Assembly (NCBI GenBank): GCA_022560735.1
Contig: JADFSO010000014.1
Location: forward strand, 1 to 64,000
Source: Pseudomonadota bacterium
GTDB taxonomy: Bacteria; Pseudomonadota; Gammaproteobacteria; Steroidobacterales; MnTg04
Direction: 5' to 3'
DNA: 64,000 nucleotides
In this document: piece by piece, positions 25,456 to 35,132 of the stretch
How the letters are laid out: every line of letters starts with the position of its first letter
How positions within the stretch are numbered: the stretch's first letter is position 1
Translations under genes and position numbers: made by a program
The notes under the pieces: model-generated
Seen by the model: the letters and a program-made list of their open reading frames with translations, nothing else
Database searches by the model: none
What the model was told of the DNA's origin: nothing

Positions 25456-26358
25456 CTAGTTTTTTCTTCGTGCCCTGGGGTGGGCCTTGTCGTATATGCG
25501 GGCCAGATGCTGAAAATCAAGGTGTGTATAGATCTGGGTGGTACTGATATCGGCATGGCCGAGCAATTCCTGAACTGCGCGCAGGTCACCGCTCGATTCG
25601 AGTACATGCGTCGCGAAGCTGTGCCGGAAAAGGTGGGGGTACACCCGTGCCGGAATGCCCTGGTGCCTGGCCCAGTGCTTGACCCGGGTTTGCACGACGC
25701 GCGGGCTGATACGTTTTCCGCGACGGCCCACAAACACCGCGGTCTCATCCCGCGCGGCCAGTTCACCGCGGCACTGCAGCCAGGCGGTCAGGGCTTTCAC
25801 GGCGTAGCGGCCGACCGGCAGGATGCGGGTTTTCGAACCCTTGCCAAGCACCCGAACCGTCTGGTCTTTCAAATCCAGTTGATCCAGGTCCAGACCGGTC
25901 AGTTCCTGCAGCCGCAGGCCCGACGAGTAAAGCAATTCCAGGATGGCCTTGTCCCGTATCGCTTCGCTGGTCGTCGTCGGAATTTCCAGCAGTCGCGCCA
26001 TGGTGTCGGCATCCAGCGTTTCCGGCAAACGTCGCGATGCTTTGGGCGCCGTGACGTCAACGGCCGGGTTGATGGTCGTCTCGCCTTCGCGGATCAGGTA
26101 ATTGAACAAACCGCGTACCGAAGACAGCCGGCGTTGAATGCTGCGCGGCGCCAGGCCCTTGCGATGGCAACTCGCCGCGTACTGCCGGATCAGGTGGATA
26201 TCCAGATCGCACCAGTCGCCGATATCCTGCTGTACGCAGAATGCCTGCAGCGATTCGAGGTCCCTGCGGTAACTGCTGGTCGTGTGTGGCGAGACCCGGC
26301 GTTCCATGGCCAGGTGGTGCAGGTACTTTTCCAGCCACAAACGGGCTGTTTCGTTCAT
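25456..26358 (-). CDS. xerC: Site-specific tyrosine recombinase
   Basis: A 300-residue recombinase with the SAM-like N-terminal DNA-binding domain and the catalytic residues Arg149 (SSGLRLQEL), Lys173 (GKGSK), His242 and Arg245 (HLFRHSFATH), His268 (LLGHADISTTQIY) and Tyr277. The length and the position after dapF and DUF484 identify it as XerC, which resolves chromosome dimers at dif with XerD, and not as an integron integrase (no extra integron-integrase patch is seen). Confidence 0.94.
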   Translation of the reverse strand: MNETARLWLEKYLHHLAMERRVSPHTTSSYRRDLESLQAFCVQQDIGDWCDLDIHLIRQYAASCHRKGLAPRSIQRRLSSVRGLFNYLIREGETTINPAVDVTAPKASRRLPETLDADTMARLLEIPTTTSEAIRDKAILELLYSSGLRLQELTGLDLDQLDLKDQTVRVLGKGSKTRILPVGRYAVKALTAWLQCRGELAARDETAVFVGRRGKRISPRVVQTRVKHWARHQGIPARVYPHLFRHSFATHVLESSGDLRAVQELLGHADISTTQIYTHLDFQHLARIYDKAHPRARRKN

Positions 26359-26361
26359 GGT

Positions 26362-27078
26362 TTAACGAGTAAGCGCCGCGCTTACCAGTTCTCCGATACG
26401 CGAGAGAAAATCCGTGCTCATTGCCGGGTGAAACCTTTGCGCATCGGCGCTGCTGATCGCCAGCAAGCCGATTTCCGATCCTGGCCCGAGGGGCAGCATC
26501 GCGACCGAGGCAATCTCGTTGGTCTCGTCGCCAAACAGGTAGTCGCGCTGCGCATCCCTGATCTGGCCGCAGCGTGGCTCTGCATTCTTGAGGAAAGTCG
26601 CAAAGGGTTTCATTTCACTGGCATCCGATGAGGACCAGCGCAGAAATCTCAGATCGGCGGAGTCATCCTTGCCGGTCAGTTGGTCGCGGAACAAAACCAT
26701 GACGATCTGATCGGTATTGAAATCCTGGCGCAGCGAGGCTTCGATCAGGTCCACGGTCTGGTCAAAATCAGCTGCGTGGATCAGGCGCCGGCACAGTTGA
26801 TGAATTTTTTCCGAGAGATTCTCGTTGCTGCGCGCGATCGTCGTCAGTTCGCGTAGTTGATTTTCCAGTTTGCGATTGCGCTGGCGGAGTATCCCCACCT
26901 GTCGTTCGATCAGCGAGACCGCGCTGCTGCCTGGCTGATGGGGTAATTGCATTTTGCCAAGCAGCAACGCGTGCCTTTCAAAAAACTCCGGGTGGCTTTC
27001 CAGGTAATGCGCCACCGCCTCGTCCGAAATGCCGCTGCCCACTTTGTCCTTGTGTCGTTGCGTGCGCTGACTGCTCAT
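26362..27078 (-). CDS. DUF484 (GAF-like) protein
   Basis: A 238-residue product starting with a helical segment (SDEAVAHYLESHPEFFERHA), a coiled coil (LIERQVGILRQRNRKLENQL) and a GAF-like domain ending SIGLLAISSADAQRFHPAMS-like. DUF484 proteins lie between dapF and xerC in many gammaproteobacteria; the function is unknown. The end of dapF overlaps its start by four bases and xerC follows after three bases. Confidence 0.92.
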   Translation of the reverse strand: MSSQRTQRHKDKVGSGISDEAVAHYLESHPEFFERHALLLGKMQLPHQPGSSAVSLIERQVGILRQRNRKLENQLRELTTIARSNENLSEKIHQLCRRLIHAADFDQTVDLIEASLRQDFNTDQIVMVLFRDQLTGKDDSADLRFLRWSSSDASEMKPFATFLKNAEPRCGQIRDAQRDYLFGDETNEIASVAMLPLGPGSEIGLLAISSADAQRFHPAMSTDFLSRIGELVSAALTR

Positions 27079-27905
27079 AGCTCAAATGTTCCCTCATAAA
27101 CTTTTTCCGCAGGCCCGGTCAGCCAGATCGGCTCGCCGGGGCCGGCCCAGTCTACCTGCAAATTACCGCCAGGGAGTGTAACCCGGACGGATTCTCCCAG
27201 TTTTCCATGTTTCCTGCCGATTGCGACCGCCGCGCACGCGCCGGTGCCGCAGGCCCGGGTTTCACCGGTGCCGCGCTCGTATACCCGCAGGCGTATGTGA
27301 TCGGGGGCTTTTATCTCCATGAAACCGACATTGGTTCGGCGCGGAAAATCGGGGTGGGTCTCCAGCGCCGGGCCGAGCCGGTCTACCGGGGCGGTATCCA
27401 CCGATGCCACGGTCATGACCGCGTGGGGATTGCCGATCGAGACGGCGCCGATTTCCACTTCACTGCCTGCTACCGAAAGCGGATAGATATAGGCTTCGCC
27501 GCTGGTAGTGAAAGGCAGGCTTGCCGGGGCAAAGTCCGGCACACCCATATTCAGCGAGACGACGCCGTTTTCCCGGATCTTCGCCCGCACCAGTCCGCCC
27601 GGGCTATCCATGACCAGCTCCCCGGACCGGGATTTCTGCCGCTCGGCAAGCAGGCTGGCGATACAACGCGCGCCATTGCCGCATTGCTCGACTTCATCGC
27701 CATCGGCATTAAAGATCCGGTAATAAATGTCGCTGCCGTCCTGGCGTGGCGGTTCGAGGATCAGGACCTGGTCGAAACCGATACCGGTGCGGCGGTTGGC
27801 AAGTTTGCTGAGTGTTTCCGGGTCTGGCACGGGTTGCCCGGCCTCGGGTTCGATAATGACAAAGTCGTTGCCCAGACCATGCATTTTCACGAACTTGAAT
27901 CGCAT
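27075..27905 (-). CDS. dapF: Diaminopimelate epimerase
   Basis: The 276-residue product has the two cysteines of the racemase pair, Cys75 in [12 protein letters not shown] and the second in [13 protein letters not shown] near residue 219, and starts [17 protein letters not shown] as in the family. It converts LL- to meso-diaminopimelate for lysine and peptidoglycan. The ATG at 27905 replaces a longer open frame (to 28115) that overlaps the ubiD promoter region. It heads the minus-strand run to ubiB. Confidence 0.96.
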   Translation of the reverse strand: MRFKFVKMHGLGNDFVIIEPEAGQPVPDPETLSKLANRRTGIGFDQVLILEPPRQDGSDIYYRIFNADGDEVEQCGNGARCIASLLAERQKSRSGELVMDSPGGLVRAKIRENGVVSLNMGVPDFAPASLPFTTSGEAYIYPLSVAGSEVEIGAVSIGNPHAVMTVASVDTAPVDRLGPALETHPDFPRRTNVGFMEIKAPDHIRLRVYERGTGETRACGTGACAAVAIGRKHGKLGESVRVTLPGGNLQVDWAGPGEPIWLTGPAEKVYEGTFEL

Positions 27906-27954
27906 GGGCCAAGAGTACCGGCTCGGGACCGGCGTGCAAAGCGCAAGGGGGCGT

Positions 27955-27982
27955 TTGAAAAGCGCCGCCGCGTGTTTATAGT
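27955..27982 (+). promoter_or_regulatory. Promoter of ubiD
   Basis: TTGAAA (27955-27960), a 16-bp spacer and TATAGT (27977-27982), giving a leader of about 40 bases before the ubiD ATG. It lies in the divergent dapF-ubiD interval. Confidence 0.55.
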
Positions 27983-28028
27983 GGTGCTTCTTTCCCATGG
28001 CAGGGGCCGGGCAGGCTTGGCGAAGCAT

Positions 28029-29504
28029 ATGCAATATCGGGATCTCAGGGAATTCATCAGCAAACTGGAAGCCATGGGCGAACTGGTGCGCATCAGCGAA
28101 CCGGTAGACCCGCACCTGGAAATGACCGAAATCTGCGACCGGACCTTGCGCCGGGGCGGGCCGGCGTTGTTATTCGAAAACCCGAAAGGCCATACCATGC
28201 CGGTGCTGGGTAATTTGTTCGGTACGACCAGACGGGTTGCGCTCGGCATGGGCCAGGACGATGTGGCTTCGTTGCGCGCCGTGGGCAAGCTGCTCGGTGA
28301 TCTGAAGGAGCCGGCGCCGCCGGAGGGCATCAAGGACGCGTGGGGGAAATTGCCGATTTACGCCAAGGTCTTGCAGATGGCGCCCAGCCGTGAACGCCGG
28401 CCGGCTTGTCAGCAGAAGATCATCGAAGCGGACGCGGTGGACCTCAATAGCCTGCCGATCCAGACCTGCTGGCCCGAGGATGCGGGTCCGCTGGTGACCT
28501 GGGGGCTGACGATAACCCGCGGGCCCGAAAAAAAGCGGCAAAACCTGGGAATTTACCGGCAGCAGCTGATCGGTCGCAATCGCCTGATCATGCGCTGGCT
28601 GGCGCATCGCGGCGGCGCGCTGGATCTGCGGGACTGGCAGCAAAAACACCCGGATCAGCCATTCCCGGTTGCAGTTGCGCTCGGCGCGGACCCCGCGACC
28701 ATGCTGGCTGCGGTGACCCCGATTCCGGACAGCCTGTCCGAATACGCGTTTGCCGGTTTGCTCAGGGGTAAGCGCAGCAAGGTCGCAAGCTGCCTGCACG
28801 CCGGTCTCGATGTCCCGGCCAGCGCCGAAATCGTATTGGAAGGTTATATCTACCCGGATGACCTGGCGCCGGAAGGGCCGTTCGGCGATCACACCGGTTA
28901 TTACAACGAAGTCGAGGAGTTCCCGGTGTTCACGGTCGAACGCATGACGATGCGCAATAATCCCATTTATCACAGCACTTACACCGGCCGGCCGCCGGAC
29001 GAGCCGGCCATACTCGGGGTCGCCCTCAACGAGGTGTTCATACCGCTGATCCAAAAACAGTTTCCGGAAATTCAGGATTTCTATCTGCCGCCTGAAGGCT
29101 GCTCATATCGCTTGGCCGTGGTCAGTATCCACAAGCAGTACGCCGGCCACGCAAAACGCGTCATGATGGGCATCTGGTCCTATCTCAAGCAGTTCATGTA
29201 CACCAAGATTATCGTGGTGACCGATCATGATGTGGATGTGCGCAACTGGAAAGATGTAATCTGGGCGATCACGACCCGGGTGGATCCGGCCAGGGACACG
29301 CTGATTATCGAGAATATGCCGATCGACTACCTGGATTTTGCCTCGCCGGTTGCCGGGCTGGGCTCCAAGATGGGGATCGATGCAACCGACAAATGGCCGC
29401 AGGAAACCCAGCGGACCTGGGGGAGGCCAATCAGCATGAGCGCGGAAGTGAAGCAGCGGGTCGATGAAATCTGGGATCGGCTCGGCATAGAGCAAAAGGC
29501 GTGA
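28029..29504 (+). CDS. ubiD: 3-octaprenyl-4-hydroxybenzoate decarboxylase (prenyl-FMN dependent)
   Basis: The 491-residue product follows Ubi[20 protein letters not shown] at the start, [33 protein letters not shown] (prenylated-flavin and metal site), [32 protein letters not shown] with the catalytic acid region, and [12 protein letters not shown] near the end. It decarboxylates the prenylated ring in ubiquinone synthesis and needs the UbiX cofactor; ubiX is not in the window. The ATG at 28029 is chosen because upstream frame overlaps dapF. Confidence 0.95.
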   Translation: MQYRDLREFISKLEAMGELVRISEPVDPHLEMTEICDRTLRRGGPALLFENPKGHTMPVLGNLFGTTRRVALGMGQDDVASLRAVGKLLGDLKEPAPPEGIKDAWGKLPIYAKVLQMAPSRERRPACQQKIIEADAVDLNSLPIQTCWPEDAGPLVTWGLTITRGPEKKRQNLGIYRQQLIGRNRLIMRWLAHRGGALDLRDWQQKHPDQPFPVAVALGADPATMLAAVTPIPDSLSEYAFAGLLRGKRSKVASCLHAGLDVPASAEIVLEGYIYPDDLAPEGPFGDHTGYYNEVEEFPVFTVERMTMRNNPIYHSTYTGRPPDEPAILGVALNEVFIPLIQKQFPEIQDFYLPPEGCSYRLAVVSIHKQYAGHAKRVMMGIWSYLKQFMYTKIIVVTDHDVDVRNWKDVIWAITTRVDPARDTLIIENMPIDYLDFASPVAGLGSKMGIDATDKWPQETQRTWGRPISMSAEVKQRVDEIWDRLGIEQKA

Positions 29505-29610
29505 TCAATAACGGTTTGCCAGCGCATGGTCCGCTGAGGCAAACTTGACATAAGACCGCATAAGCAGGCCAGGTCTGACAGCCTGCCAAACAACAACAAA
29601 GGGGACATTC

Positions 29611-30249
29611 ATGAGACACATCATGGTGATGAACGCGAAAGGCGGTTGCGGCAAGAGCACCCTGGCAACCAACATCGCGACTTATTACGCCAACCAGGGG
29701 CAGATCGTTGCGCTGGCTGACTACGATCCGCAGCGATCCAGCCTCGACTGGCTGGATGAGCGTCCCGATAATCTCGATCCGATAATCGGCATAGCGGCTT
29801 TCGATGGCGGGTTGCGGCAGGTGCCGAGGAACGCGGATGTCGTGGTTATGGATGCGCCGGCAAGGTCCCATGGTCACGAAATAGCAACCCTGATCAAGAA
29901 TGCCGAAACCATCGTCGTACCGGTGTTGCCGTCATCCATCGACATCAAGGCGGCCCGTCGATTCGTCGACGAGCTCCGCCACGTCAGCAAGGTCGAGCGC
30001 AAACAGGTCCGGATTGGCGTGGTTGCCAACCGGGTCAATGAAAATACGCTGATATTCGACGAACTCGAGACCTATTTGCGCAAGTTGCGCCTGCCCTATA
30101 TCGGCAAGCTACGGGAAGCGCAAAACTATGTGCGCGCCTATACCCGCGGCATGGGGATATTCGAACTGCCGGAATACCTTACCTGGCCCGACTGGGCCCA
30201 ATGGGCGTCGATTACGTCCTGGCTGAACAGCAAGCGCAGCCAGCCCTGA
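29611..30249 (+). CDS. Orphan ParA/MinD-type ATPase
   Basis: A 212-residue ATPase with a deviant Walker A, NAKGGCGKST (residues 8-17), the second motif ADYDPQRSSLDWL and Walker B VVVMDAPA. No parB, cheY or septum gene is next to it, so it is not the chromosome-partition ParA. Orphans of this kind position protein complexes or act with unlinked partners. GGGGA lies nine bases before the ATG. It is convergent with hemY. Confidence 0.88.
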   Translation: MRHIMVMNAKGGCGKSTLATNIATYYANQGQIVALADYDPQRSSLDWLDERPDNLDPIIGIAAFDGGLRQVPRNADVVVMDAPARSHGHEIATLIKNAETIVVPVLPSSIDIKAARRFVDELRHVSKVERKQVRIGVVANRVNENTLIFDELETYLRKLRLPYIGKLREAQNYVRAYTRGMGIFELPEYLTWPDWAQWASITSWLNSKRSQP

Positions 30250-30275
30250 TTCGAGTTGCCGGCCTTGACAGGCTC

Positions 30276-31472
30276 CTAGCCCCGGGGAAGTTTTTCCAGT
30301 GCCGGCAAACCGGCGGGGCTGACCAGCCCGAGGCCATGGCGAAACGCTTCCGCGGCGCCAACCGATTCGCCGAGCTGTTCGAGCAGTTGGCCGTATAACT
30401 GGTAGGTGGCCGGGTCCGGATGGATGCCGACACTGCTTTCCAGGTAACTGCGGGCTTTCCCCCAGAGTTTTTCCTGCATGCAGAGGAGGCCCGCGGTTTT
30501 GAGCAGCTCCGGGTCCTCGCTGCGTATCAGCAGCCAGGCTTCGACTCTTTTTATGCGGGCGGCCGCCGGCGTTTCCAGCTGCCCATACAGTTCGATCAGC
30601 CGGGCGTCCCAGCCAGCCTTGACGGCTTTGCGCAGCCGCGCTTCCAGGCCGTGACGGCCACCGGCGATCAGGCCGGAGAAGTAGGCGCGCAGGATCGATG
30701 GATCCGATCTGAGATGGCCTGGCATTTCTTTCCAAAGACTGTCGAGCATGGCGAGATCTTTTTTGCCCGCCGCCTGTTGCAGCAGGCCGCTAAAGACCTG
30801 TTGTTCGAGACTGGCAAGCGCAGCATTTTTCCTGCCGCGGCGGCGCAGCGCCGGCAGCAGCTCTTTCAGGCTGCCCCAGTCGCCGGTCTGGCGGTAAATC
30901 AGCGTCTTCAGATCCAGCGCCTGGCCTGGCCGGCCCTGGTCGCCAGGTAATTTCGCCAGGGTTTTAAGCGCTTCGCCATATTGTTGCTCATCGATCTGGA
31001 ACCCTGCCTGCGCCAGCAATACCGCGCCGGTGGAATCGGGCGATTGCTCTCTCGCCATCTCCAGCCAGCGGTCGCGCCGCCCGTGTTGCCCCTGGTTTTG
31101 CGCGGCGCGCGCCGCGGCCAGGTAATTGAGTACGGGTGTTTCACTGTTGCGGATGCCGCGGGTCAGCATGCGCTCGCCGCGCGCCCAATTGCCCTCGGCC
31201 ATCTCGATCAGGCCGCGCGTGAAATGTTTGTTCGCACGGCGCTGCCTGACCCGGCCAGCAGCCTCACCCAGTTTTTTCGGCGCCTGGACGATGCGCAAGA
31301 CCAGGCGTATCAGCAAGTAGGCAAGCGCCAGCAGAAAAATCATCATCGGCACCGAGAATTCGATCCGGTAGCCGTGGAAACTGATCAGCACGTAACCGGC
31401 ATCCTGCAACAGGAACTGTGCAATCAGCGCTCCGGCGGCGAGGGCCAGAAGCAGCAGGATGCTGGTCTTCAC
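30276..31472 (-). CDS. hemY: HemY-like TPR protein of the heme operon
   Basis: The 398-residue product has two N-terminal membrane helices (about residues 4-24 and 40-62, the second MMIFLLALAYLLIRLVLRIV), the HemY_N pattern, followed by a long helical TPR-like region. Gammaproteobacterial HemY is a membrane protein encoded after hemX; it is unrelated to the Gram-positive protoporphyrinogen oxidase of the same name. Its role is unknown. It overlaps hemX by four bases. Confidence 0.9.
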   Translation of the reverse strand: MKTSILLLLALAAGALIAQFLLQDAGYVLISFHGYRIEFSVPMMIFLLALAYLLIRLVLRIVQAPKKLGEAAGRVRQRRANKHFTRGLIEMAEGNWARGERMLTRGIRNSETPVLNYLAAARAAQNQGQHGRRDRWLEMAREQSPDSTGAVLLAQAGFQIDEQQYGEALKTLAKLPGDQGRPGQALDLKTLIYRQTGDWGSLKELLPALRRRGRKNAALASLEQQVFSGLLQQAAGKKDLAMLDSLWKEMPGHLRSDPSILRAYFSGLIAGGRHGLEARLRKAVKAGWDARLIELYGQLETPAAARIKRVEAWLLIRSEDPELLKTAGLLCMQEKLWGKARSYLESSVGIHPDPATYQLYGQLLEQLGESVGAAEAFRHGLGLVSPAGLPALEKLPRG

Positions 31473-32599
31473 AGGGTCTCCCCGGGCCCGTCGGCCGCGC
31501 TCAGCATCAGGATCAGCGAGCCTGAGATCTCCGGCAGAGGCGGGGATAAATCGGTCGTTCTCAGCGCATCGATCGCCGCCAGGATGTCGCCGACCTCGGT
31601 ATTGGCGGTGTCAAAATACAGTCCTATCCATGAGGCTGCCTGGTCCAGGCTTTGCGCGAAATTTTCCTGGTCCCTTTGCATCGCCGACAGGCGGGCCATT
31701 TCGAATTGCAATTCGAGGTTCCGGCGAAGAAAAAACCGCTCTTTTGGCGCCAGCACCGGCGTGATTTCCTCTTCGCTGCGGCTGATCCTGACCATGCCGC
31801 TGAATGCCTGTTTCATTTTATCGACGGCGCGATCGATGCTCCAGCCATCGCTGGCGCCGGTTTCCTCGACGCCGGGCGACTGCGGATCGATGGAATCCGC
31901 CAGCGGCAGCGCCTGTACCGAGCCGGCGAAGCCGGCCAGCCGCTGCGCTATGCCGCCGATGTCGGTTACTGCCACCGCCTGTAGCGAGCGAATTTCCGCG
32001 GCGATTTTCGCGCGCACCGGCGCGAATGCCGGGGTGCCAAGATCGACGAGCCGGCGGTCCGCGATCTGCAGAGCCTTTAGCGCGCCGTCACGGTCAGCGA
32101 CCAGGCTGAGCCGCTGGTTGGCAACGCGAAGCAGGAAAATTACCTCTGCCTGGACCCAGGCGTGTTGCGCCGATATTTCGCTGCTGCCGAGCTCCGCCAG
32201 CCTTTTTTGCTGGGCCAGCAGCAAGGTGTTCAACTGGCGCATCCCGTCGTTCAGGATATCGAGTTGTCGTTGCAATTCCGTATCGGCGGTCTGTTGCTCC
32301 TTGACCATGTCCGGCAAAATCCGCCGGACTTCGCCAAGCGACTTCTGCAACTTATCCAGTTCGGCTCGGGTGGTCGTGATCGCCGCCCCGGACTGTTCCG
32401 CCTGGCCCCTGGCGACATCCAGGAGCCCGTATAGATAATATGATCCGCCGGCGCCGCCTGCGACCAGCGCCAAAAGCACGATGATGGTCCACAAGACCGG
32501 CCGCCCTGCGGACCGGGATGGTTTCTGCGAGGATCCGTTTCCGGCCGCCTGGCTTTTTTTCGTGACGGGTTTCGATTGGCTCGTGGAGGGTTTGCTCAT
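31469..32599 (-). CDS. hemX: HemX-like membrane protein of the heme operon
   Basis: A 376-residue product with a basic, Ser/Lys-rich N-terminus (about 30 residues), one membrane helix (TIIVLLALVAGGAGGSYYLY), a coiled coil (ATTTRAELDKLQKSLGEV-like, about residues 65-110) and a helical C-terminal domain. It matches the HemX (formerly called uroporphyrinogen methyltransferase) family, which lacks a methyltransferase fold. The name reflects only its place between hemD and hemY. Confidence 0.88.
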   Translation of the reverse strand: MSKPSTSQSKPVTKKSQAAGNGSSQKPSRSAGRPVLWTIIVLLALVAGGAGGSYYLYGLLDVARGQAEQSGAAITTTRAELDKLQKSLGEVRRILPDMVKEQQTADTELQRQLDILNDGMRQLNTLLLAQQKRLAELGSSEISAQHAWVQAEVIFLLRVANQRLSLVADRDGALKALQIADRRLVDLGTPAFAPVRAKIAAEIRSLQAVAVTDIGGIAQRLAGFAGSVQALPLADSIDPQSPGVEETGASDGWSIDRAVDKMKQAFSGMVRISRSEEEITPVLAPKERFFLRRNLELQFEMARLSAMQRDQENFAQSLDQAASWIGLYFDTANTEVGDILAAIDALRTTDLSPPLPEISGSLILMLSAADGPGETL

Positions 32600-32679
32600 G
32601 GCGGCACCAGGCGTGTTCTTGTGAGGACTGTATTGCTTTTTCGACCAGCAATAAACCCATTGGTGAGGTGCATACCGGT

Positions 32680-33441
32680 TCAGGCAAGCATGATGCCCAG
32701 CATGGCCTGGTCCGTCGGCAATCCGGCGAGCAGCGCCGGCGCGGCAATTCCGATTTGTTCCGCCTTGCGAACCACGCGTTCACTGATGGTTACGATCCGG
32801 CTGGCCCGCAGGAGCCGCTGGCCATCCTGGGTCAACAGTCTGACCAGGTTATCCAGCGTCTCGACGCTGTTTGCCGCGACAAAGCGAATGCCACCCTGGG
32901 CCCACAGCGATTCAATTTTTTCGACTTCGCCCGTGCCCGGCTGCGGCAGGATGCGCCGATAGACTTCCAGGTAGCCCACGGTCGCACCCCTTTGCCGCAG
33001 GGTGTCGCCGAGCAGCTCCCGACCGCCCTGGGCGCGCAGGATCAGTACGCGCTGTCCCGCCATATCGCGAAATTCGTCCTCGGCAAGCAGGGCCTCGCTG
33101 TTGAAACCGCTCGCCGGCACGATGCCTGGCTGGCAACCGAGGTGTTGCATGGTTCTCGCCGTGGCCGGCCCGATGGCAGCCAGCCGAATGTCCTGGGCGA
33201 TAATTTTCGCCAGCACGGGCTCGCCGTAATTCGCCGCGTTGCTCGAAACGACGATCGCCAGGTCGGGCCTGGAGAGCGCATGGAATTTCGACAGCAATTC
33301 GCTCGCGCTGGCGGCAGGTTCTATTTCTATGGTCGGGAAAAGCACCGGAACGCCACCGGCTTTTTCGACCAGCCTGGCGAGTTCGGCTGACTGGTGCCCG
33401 GGCCTCGTGATCAATACGCCGGCGCCGTTGAGGCTGCTCAC
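32680..33441 (-). CDS. hemD: Uroporphyrinogen-III synthase
   Basis: A 253-residue product with the weakly conserved HemD fold: GVLITRPGHQSAELARLVEK at the start, VSSNAANYGEPVLAKI, AIGPATARTMQHLG and RFVAANSVETLDNLVRLL. It closes hydroxymethylbilane to uroporphyrinogen III. The GTG at 33441 overlaps the TGA of hemC, which fits coupled translation; the frame open to 33651 lies within hemC. Confidence 0.92.
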   Translation of the reverse strand: MSSLNGAGVLITRPGHQSAELARLVEKAGGVPVLFPTIEIEPAASASELLSKFHALSRPDLAIVVSSNAANYGEPVLAKIIAQDIRLAAIGPATARTMQHLGCQPGIVPASGFNSEALLAEDEFRDMAGQRVLILRAQGGRELLGDTLRQRGATVGYLEVYRRILPQPGTGEVEKIESLWAQGGIRFVAANSVETLDNLVRLLTQDGQRLLRASRIVTISERVVRKAEQIGIAAPALLAGLPTDQAMLGIMLA

Positions 33442-34367
33442 AGCATGGTCCCGTCGAGTTGGCTGAGGATATCCGCCGCACCTTTTTCCAGCAGCTCCTC
33501 TGCCAGACCGGTGCCGATGTGATGTGCATCTTCGCGCGTGCCTGTTCTGCTGCCTTCGATGATCAGGCTGCCATCGGGCAGACCCACGCGGCCGGTCAGC
33601 ACCAGCTTGTCTCCATCGAGAACCGCGTGACCGGCAATCGGCGATTGGCAACTGCCGCCCAGCCGCCGGCTAAACCCGCGTTCGGCATCGACCCGGGTTT
33701 TCGTGTCCGCGTGATTGAGCGCGGCAAGATTCTCGATGAGTTCCGTGTCATCCAGCCGGCACTGGATGCCGATGGCGCCCTGACCGACGGCCGGCAGCAT
33801 CTCGACCGGTTCGATCCTGGCGGCGATCCTGTGTTCCAGGTCGAGTCGTTTCAGGCCGGCGACCGCCAGTATGATCGCCTGGAACCGGTCTTCATCGATA
33901 CCCAATAGCCGGGTTTCAACGTTGCCGCGCAGTGGCTGAATATCGAGGTCCGGGCGCAGATGCAGAAGCTGACACTGACGTCGCAGGCTTGAAGTGCCGA
34001 CGGCCGCGCCTTCGGCCAGTTGGTTTATCCGGTCAACCTGGTTGCTGACCAGGGCATCCCGCGGGTCTTCCCGCTGCATGATGGCGACGATGCCAAGGCC
34101 ATCCGGCATTTCCGCGGGTAAATCTTTCATCGAATGTACCGCCAGATCCGCTTCGTTTGCCAACAGCGCCAGTTCCAGCTCCTTGACAAACAGCCCCTTG
34201 CCGCCGATTTTCGCCAGCGAGCGATCGAGGATCTCATCTCCCTTGGTGCTCATCGGCAATAAATCGACATTCGATGTCGGGCAATGCCGGATGATGGCGG
34301 CGGCCACATATTCCGCCTGCCACAGCGCAAGCCGGCTTTTTCGGGTCGCGATACGTACGGTCCTCAT
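33438..34367 (-). CDS. hemC: Hydroxymethylbilane synthase (porphobilinogen deaminase)
   Basis: A 309-residue product with IATRKSRLALWQAEYVA at the start, the VHSMKDLPAEMP signature with the catalytic Asp region, SSLRRQCQL and Cys240 in GGSCQSPIAGHA, which carries the dipyrromethane cofactor. It polymerises four porphobilinogens. It lies directly after algR, as in Pseudomonas. Confidence 0.96.
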   Translation of the reverse strand: MRTVRIATRKSRLALWQAEYVAAAIIRHCPTSNVDLLPMSTKGDEILDRSLAKIGGKGLFVKELELALLANEADLAVHSMKDLPAEMPDGLGIVAIMQREDPRDALVSNQVDRINQLAEGAAVGTSSLRRQCQLLHLRPDLDIQPLRGNVETRLLGIDEDRFQAIILAVAGLKRLDLEHRIAARIEPVEMLPAVGQGAIGIQCRLDDTELIENLAALNHADTKTRVDAERGFSRRLGGSCQSPIAGHAVLDGDKLVLTGRVGLPDGSLIIEGSRTGTREDAHHIGTGLAEELLEKGAADILSQLDGTML

Positions 34368-34400
34368 GGTCTGGCCTGCATGTTTGCTGGCGCGGGGATC

Positions 34401-35132
34401 TCAGGCATCTTTGAGTCTCCGTACGACGGCGGGCGCAAGCCGGCGGCTAACCGGGAAGCGTTCTTCCAGACCCTTGAGCCTGATCTCGTAGTGTCCTTCC
34501 GCGTCTTTTGCCAGCGCCTCGATATGAGCCACCGCCACCAGTGTACTGCGGTGGACCCGCACAAAAGCGTCGGCAAATTCCTCCTCCAGTTCCTTGATCG
34601 GCTCGTCGATGAGCAATTCGCCGTCAGGGTAATGGACCGTCACATATTTCTGGTCGGCATGAAAATAAAGCACATCCCGCACCGGGACCAGGCGCAGTTC
34701 CCCGCGAATGCGCGCGCTGATGTGTTTGCGCGCCTGGTGCTGTTCGCGTGACGCAAGGCTGACCAGCTGTGGCCGGGTCAGCCGGCTGGCGCGTTGCAAG
34801 GCCTCCGCGAGGCGTCCCCGCCTGACCGGTTTCAGTACATAACCGACCGCACTGGCCTCGAATGCCTCCACTGCATATTCGTTGAACGCGGTCGTAAAAA
34901 TGACCGCCGGCGGCTCATCCATCTGCGCCAGGTGACGGGCAGTTTCGATGCCGTCCATTCCCGGCATTCGAATATCCAGCAATACCAGGTCCGGCTGTGT
35001 TGCGTCCGCCCGCTCGAGCGCTTCGTGGCCGTTCGCCGCCTCGGCGACGACCTGCCATTCGTCCTGTTCTTCGATCAGGCGTTTCAGACGCTCCCTTGCC
35101 GGGGCTTCATCATCGACAACGAGAATTTTCAT
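34401..35132 (-). CDS. algR: LytTR-family response regulator, AlgR-like
   Basis: A 243-residue product with a receiver domain (Asp8, Asp9, phosphoacceptor Asp53 in LVLLDIRMPGMDG, Lys in YVLKPV) and a C-terminal LytTR DNA-binding domain (RLVPVRDVLYFHADQKYVTV and FVRVHRSTLVAVAHIEAL). The gene order kinase-regulator-hemC is that of Pseudomonas algZ-algR-hemC. Its targets here are unknown. The start overlaps the kinase gene by four bases. Confidence 0.9.
   Translation of the reverse strand: MKILVVDDEAPARERLKRLIEEQDEWQVVAEAANGHEALERADATQPDLVLLDIRMPGMDGIETARHLAQMDEPPAVIFTTAFNEYAVEAFEASAVGYVLKPVRRGRLAEALQRASRLTRPQLVSLASREQHQARKHISARIRGELRLVPVRDVLYFHADQKYVTVHYPDGELLIDEPIKELEEEFADAFVRVHRSTLVAVAHIEALAKDAEGHYEIRLKGLEERFPVSRRLAPAVVRRLKDA

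Noticed and set aside
25456..26358. XerC gene considered as the missing integron integrase
   Set aside because: Length, gene neighbours (dapF, DUF484) and lack of an extra integrase-specific patch identify XerC, and it is 21 kb from the array.
25480..26631. 383-codon open frame opposite xerC and DUF484
   Set aside because: It spans two intact genes on the other strand and has no family features.
29563..29586. Inverted repeat GCAGGC/GCCTGC before the ParA gene
   Set aside because: No T run and no matching promoter elements; too little to call a terminator or operator.
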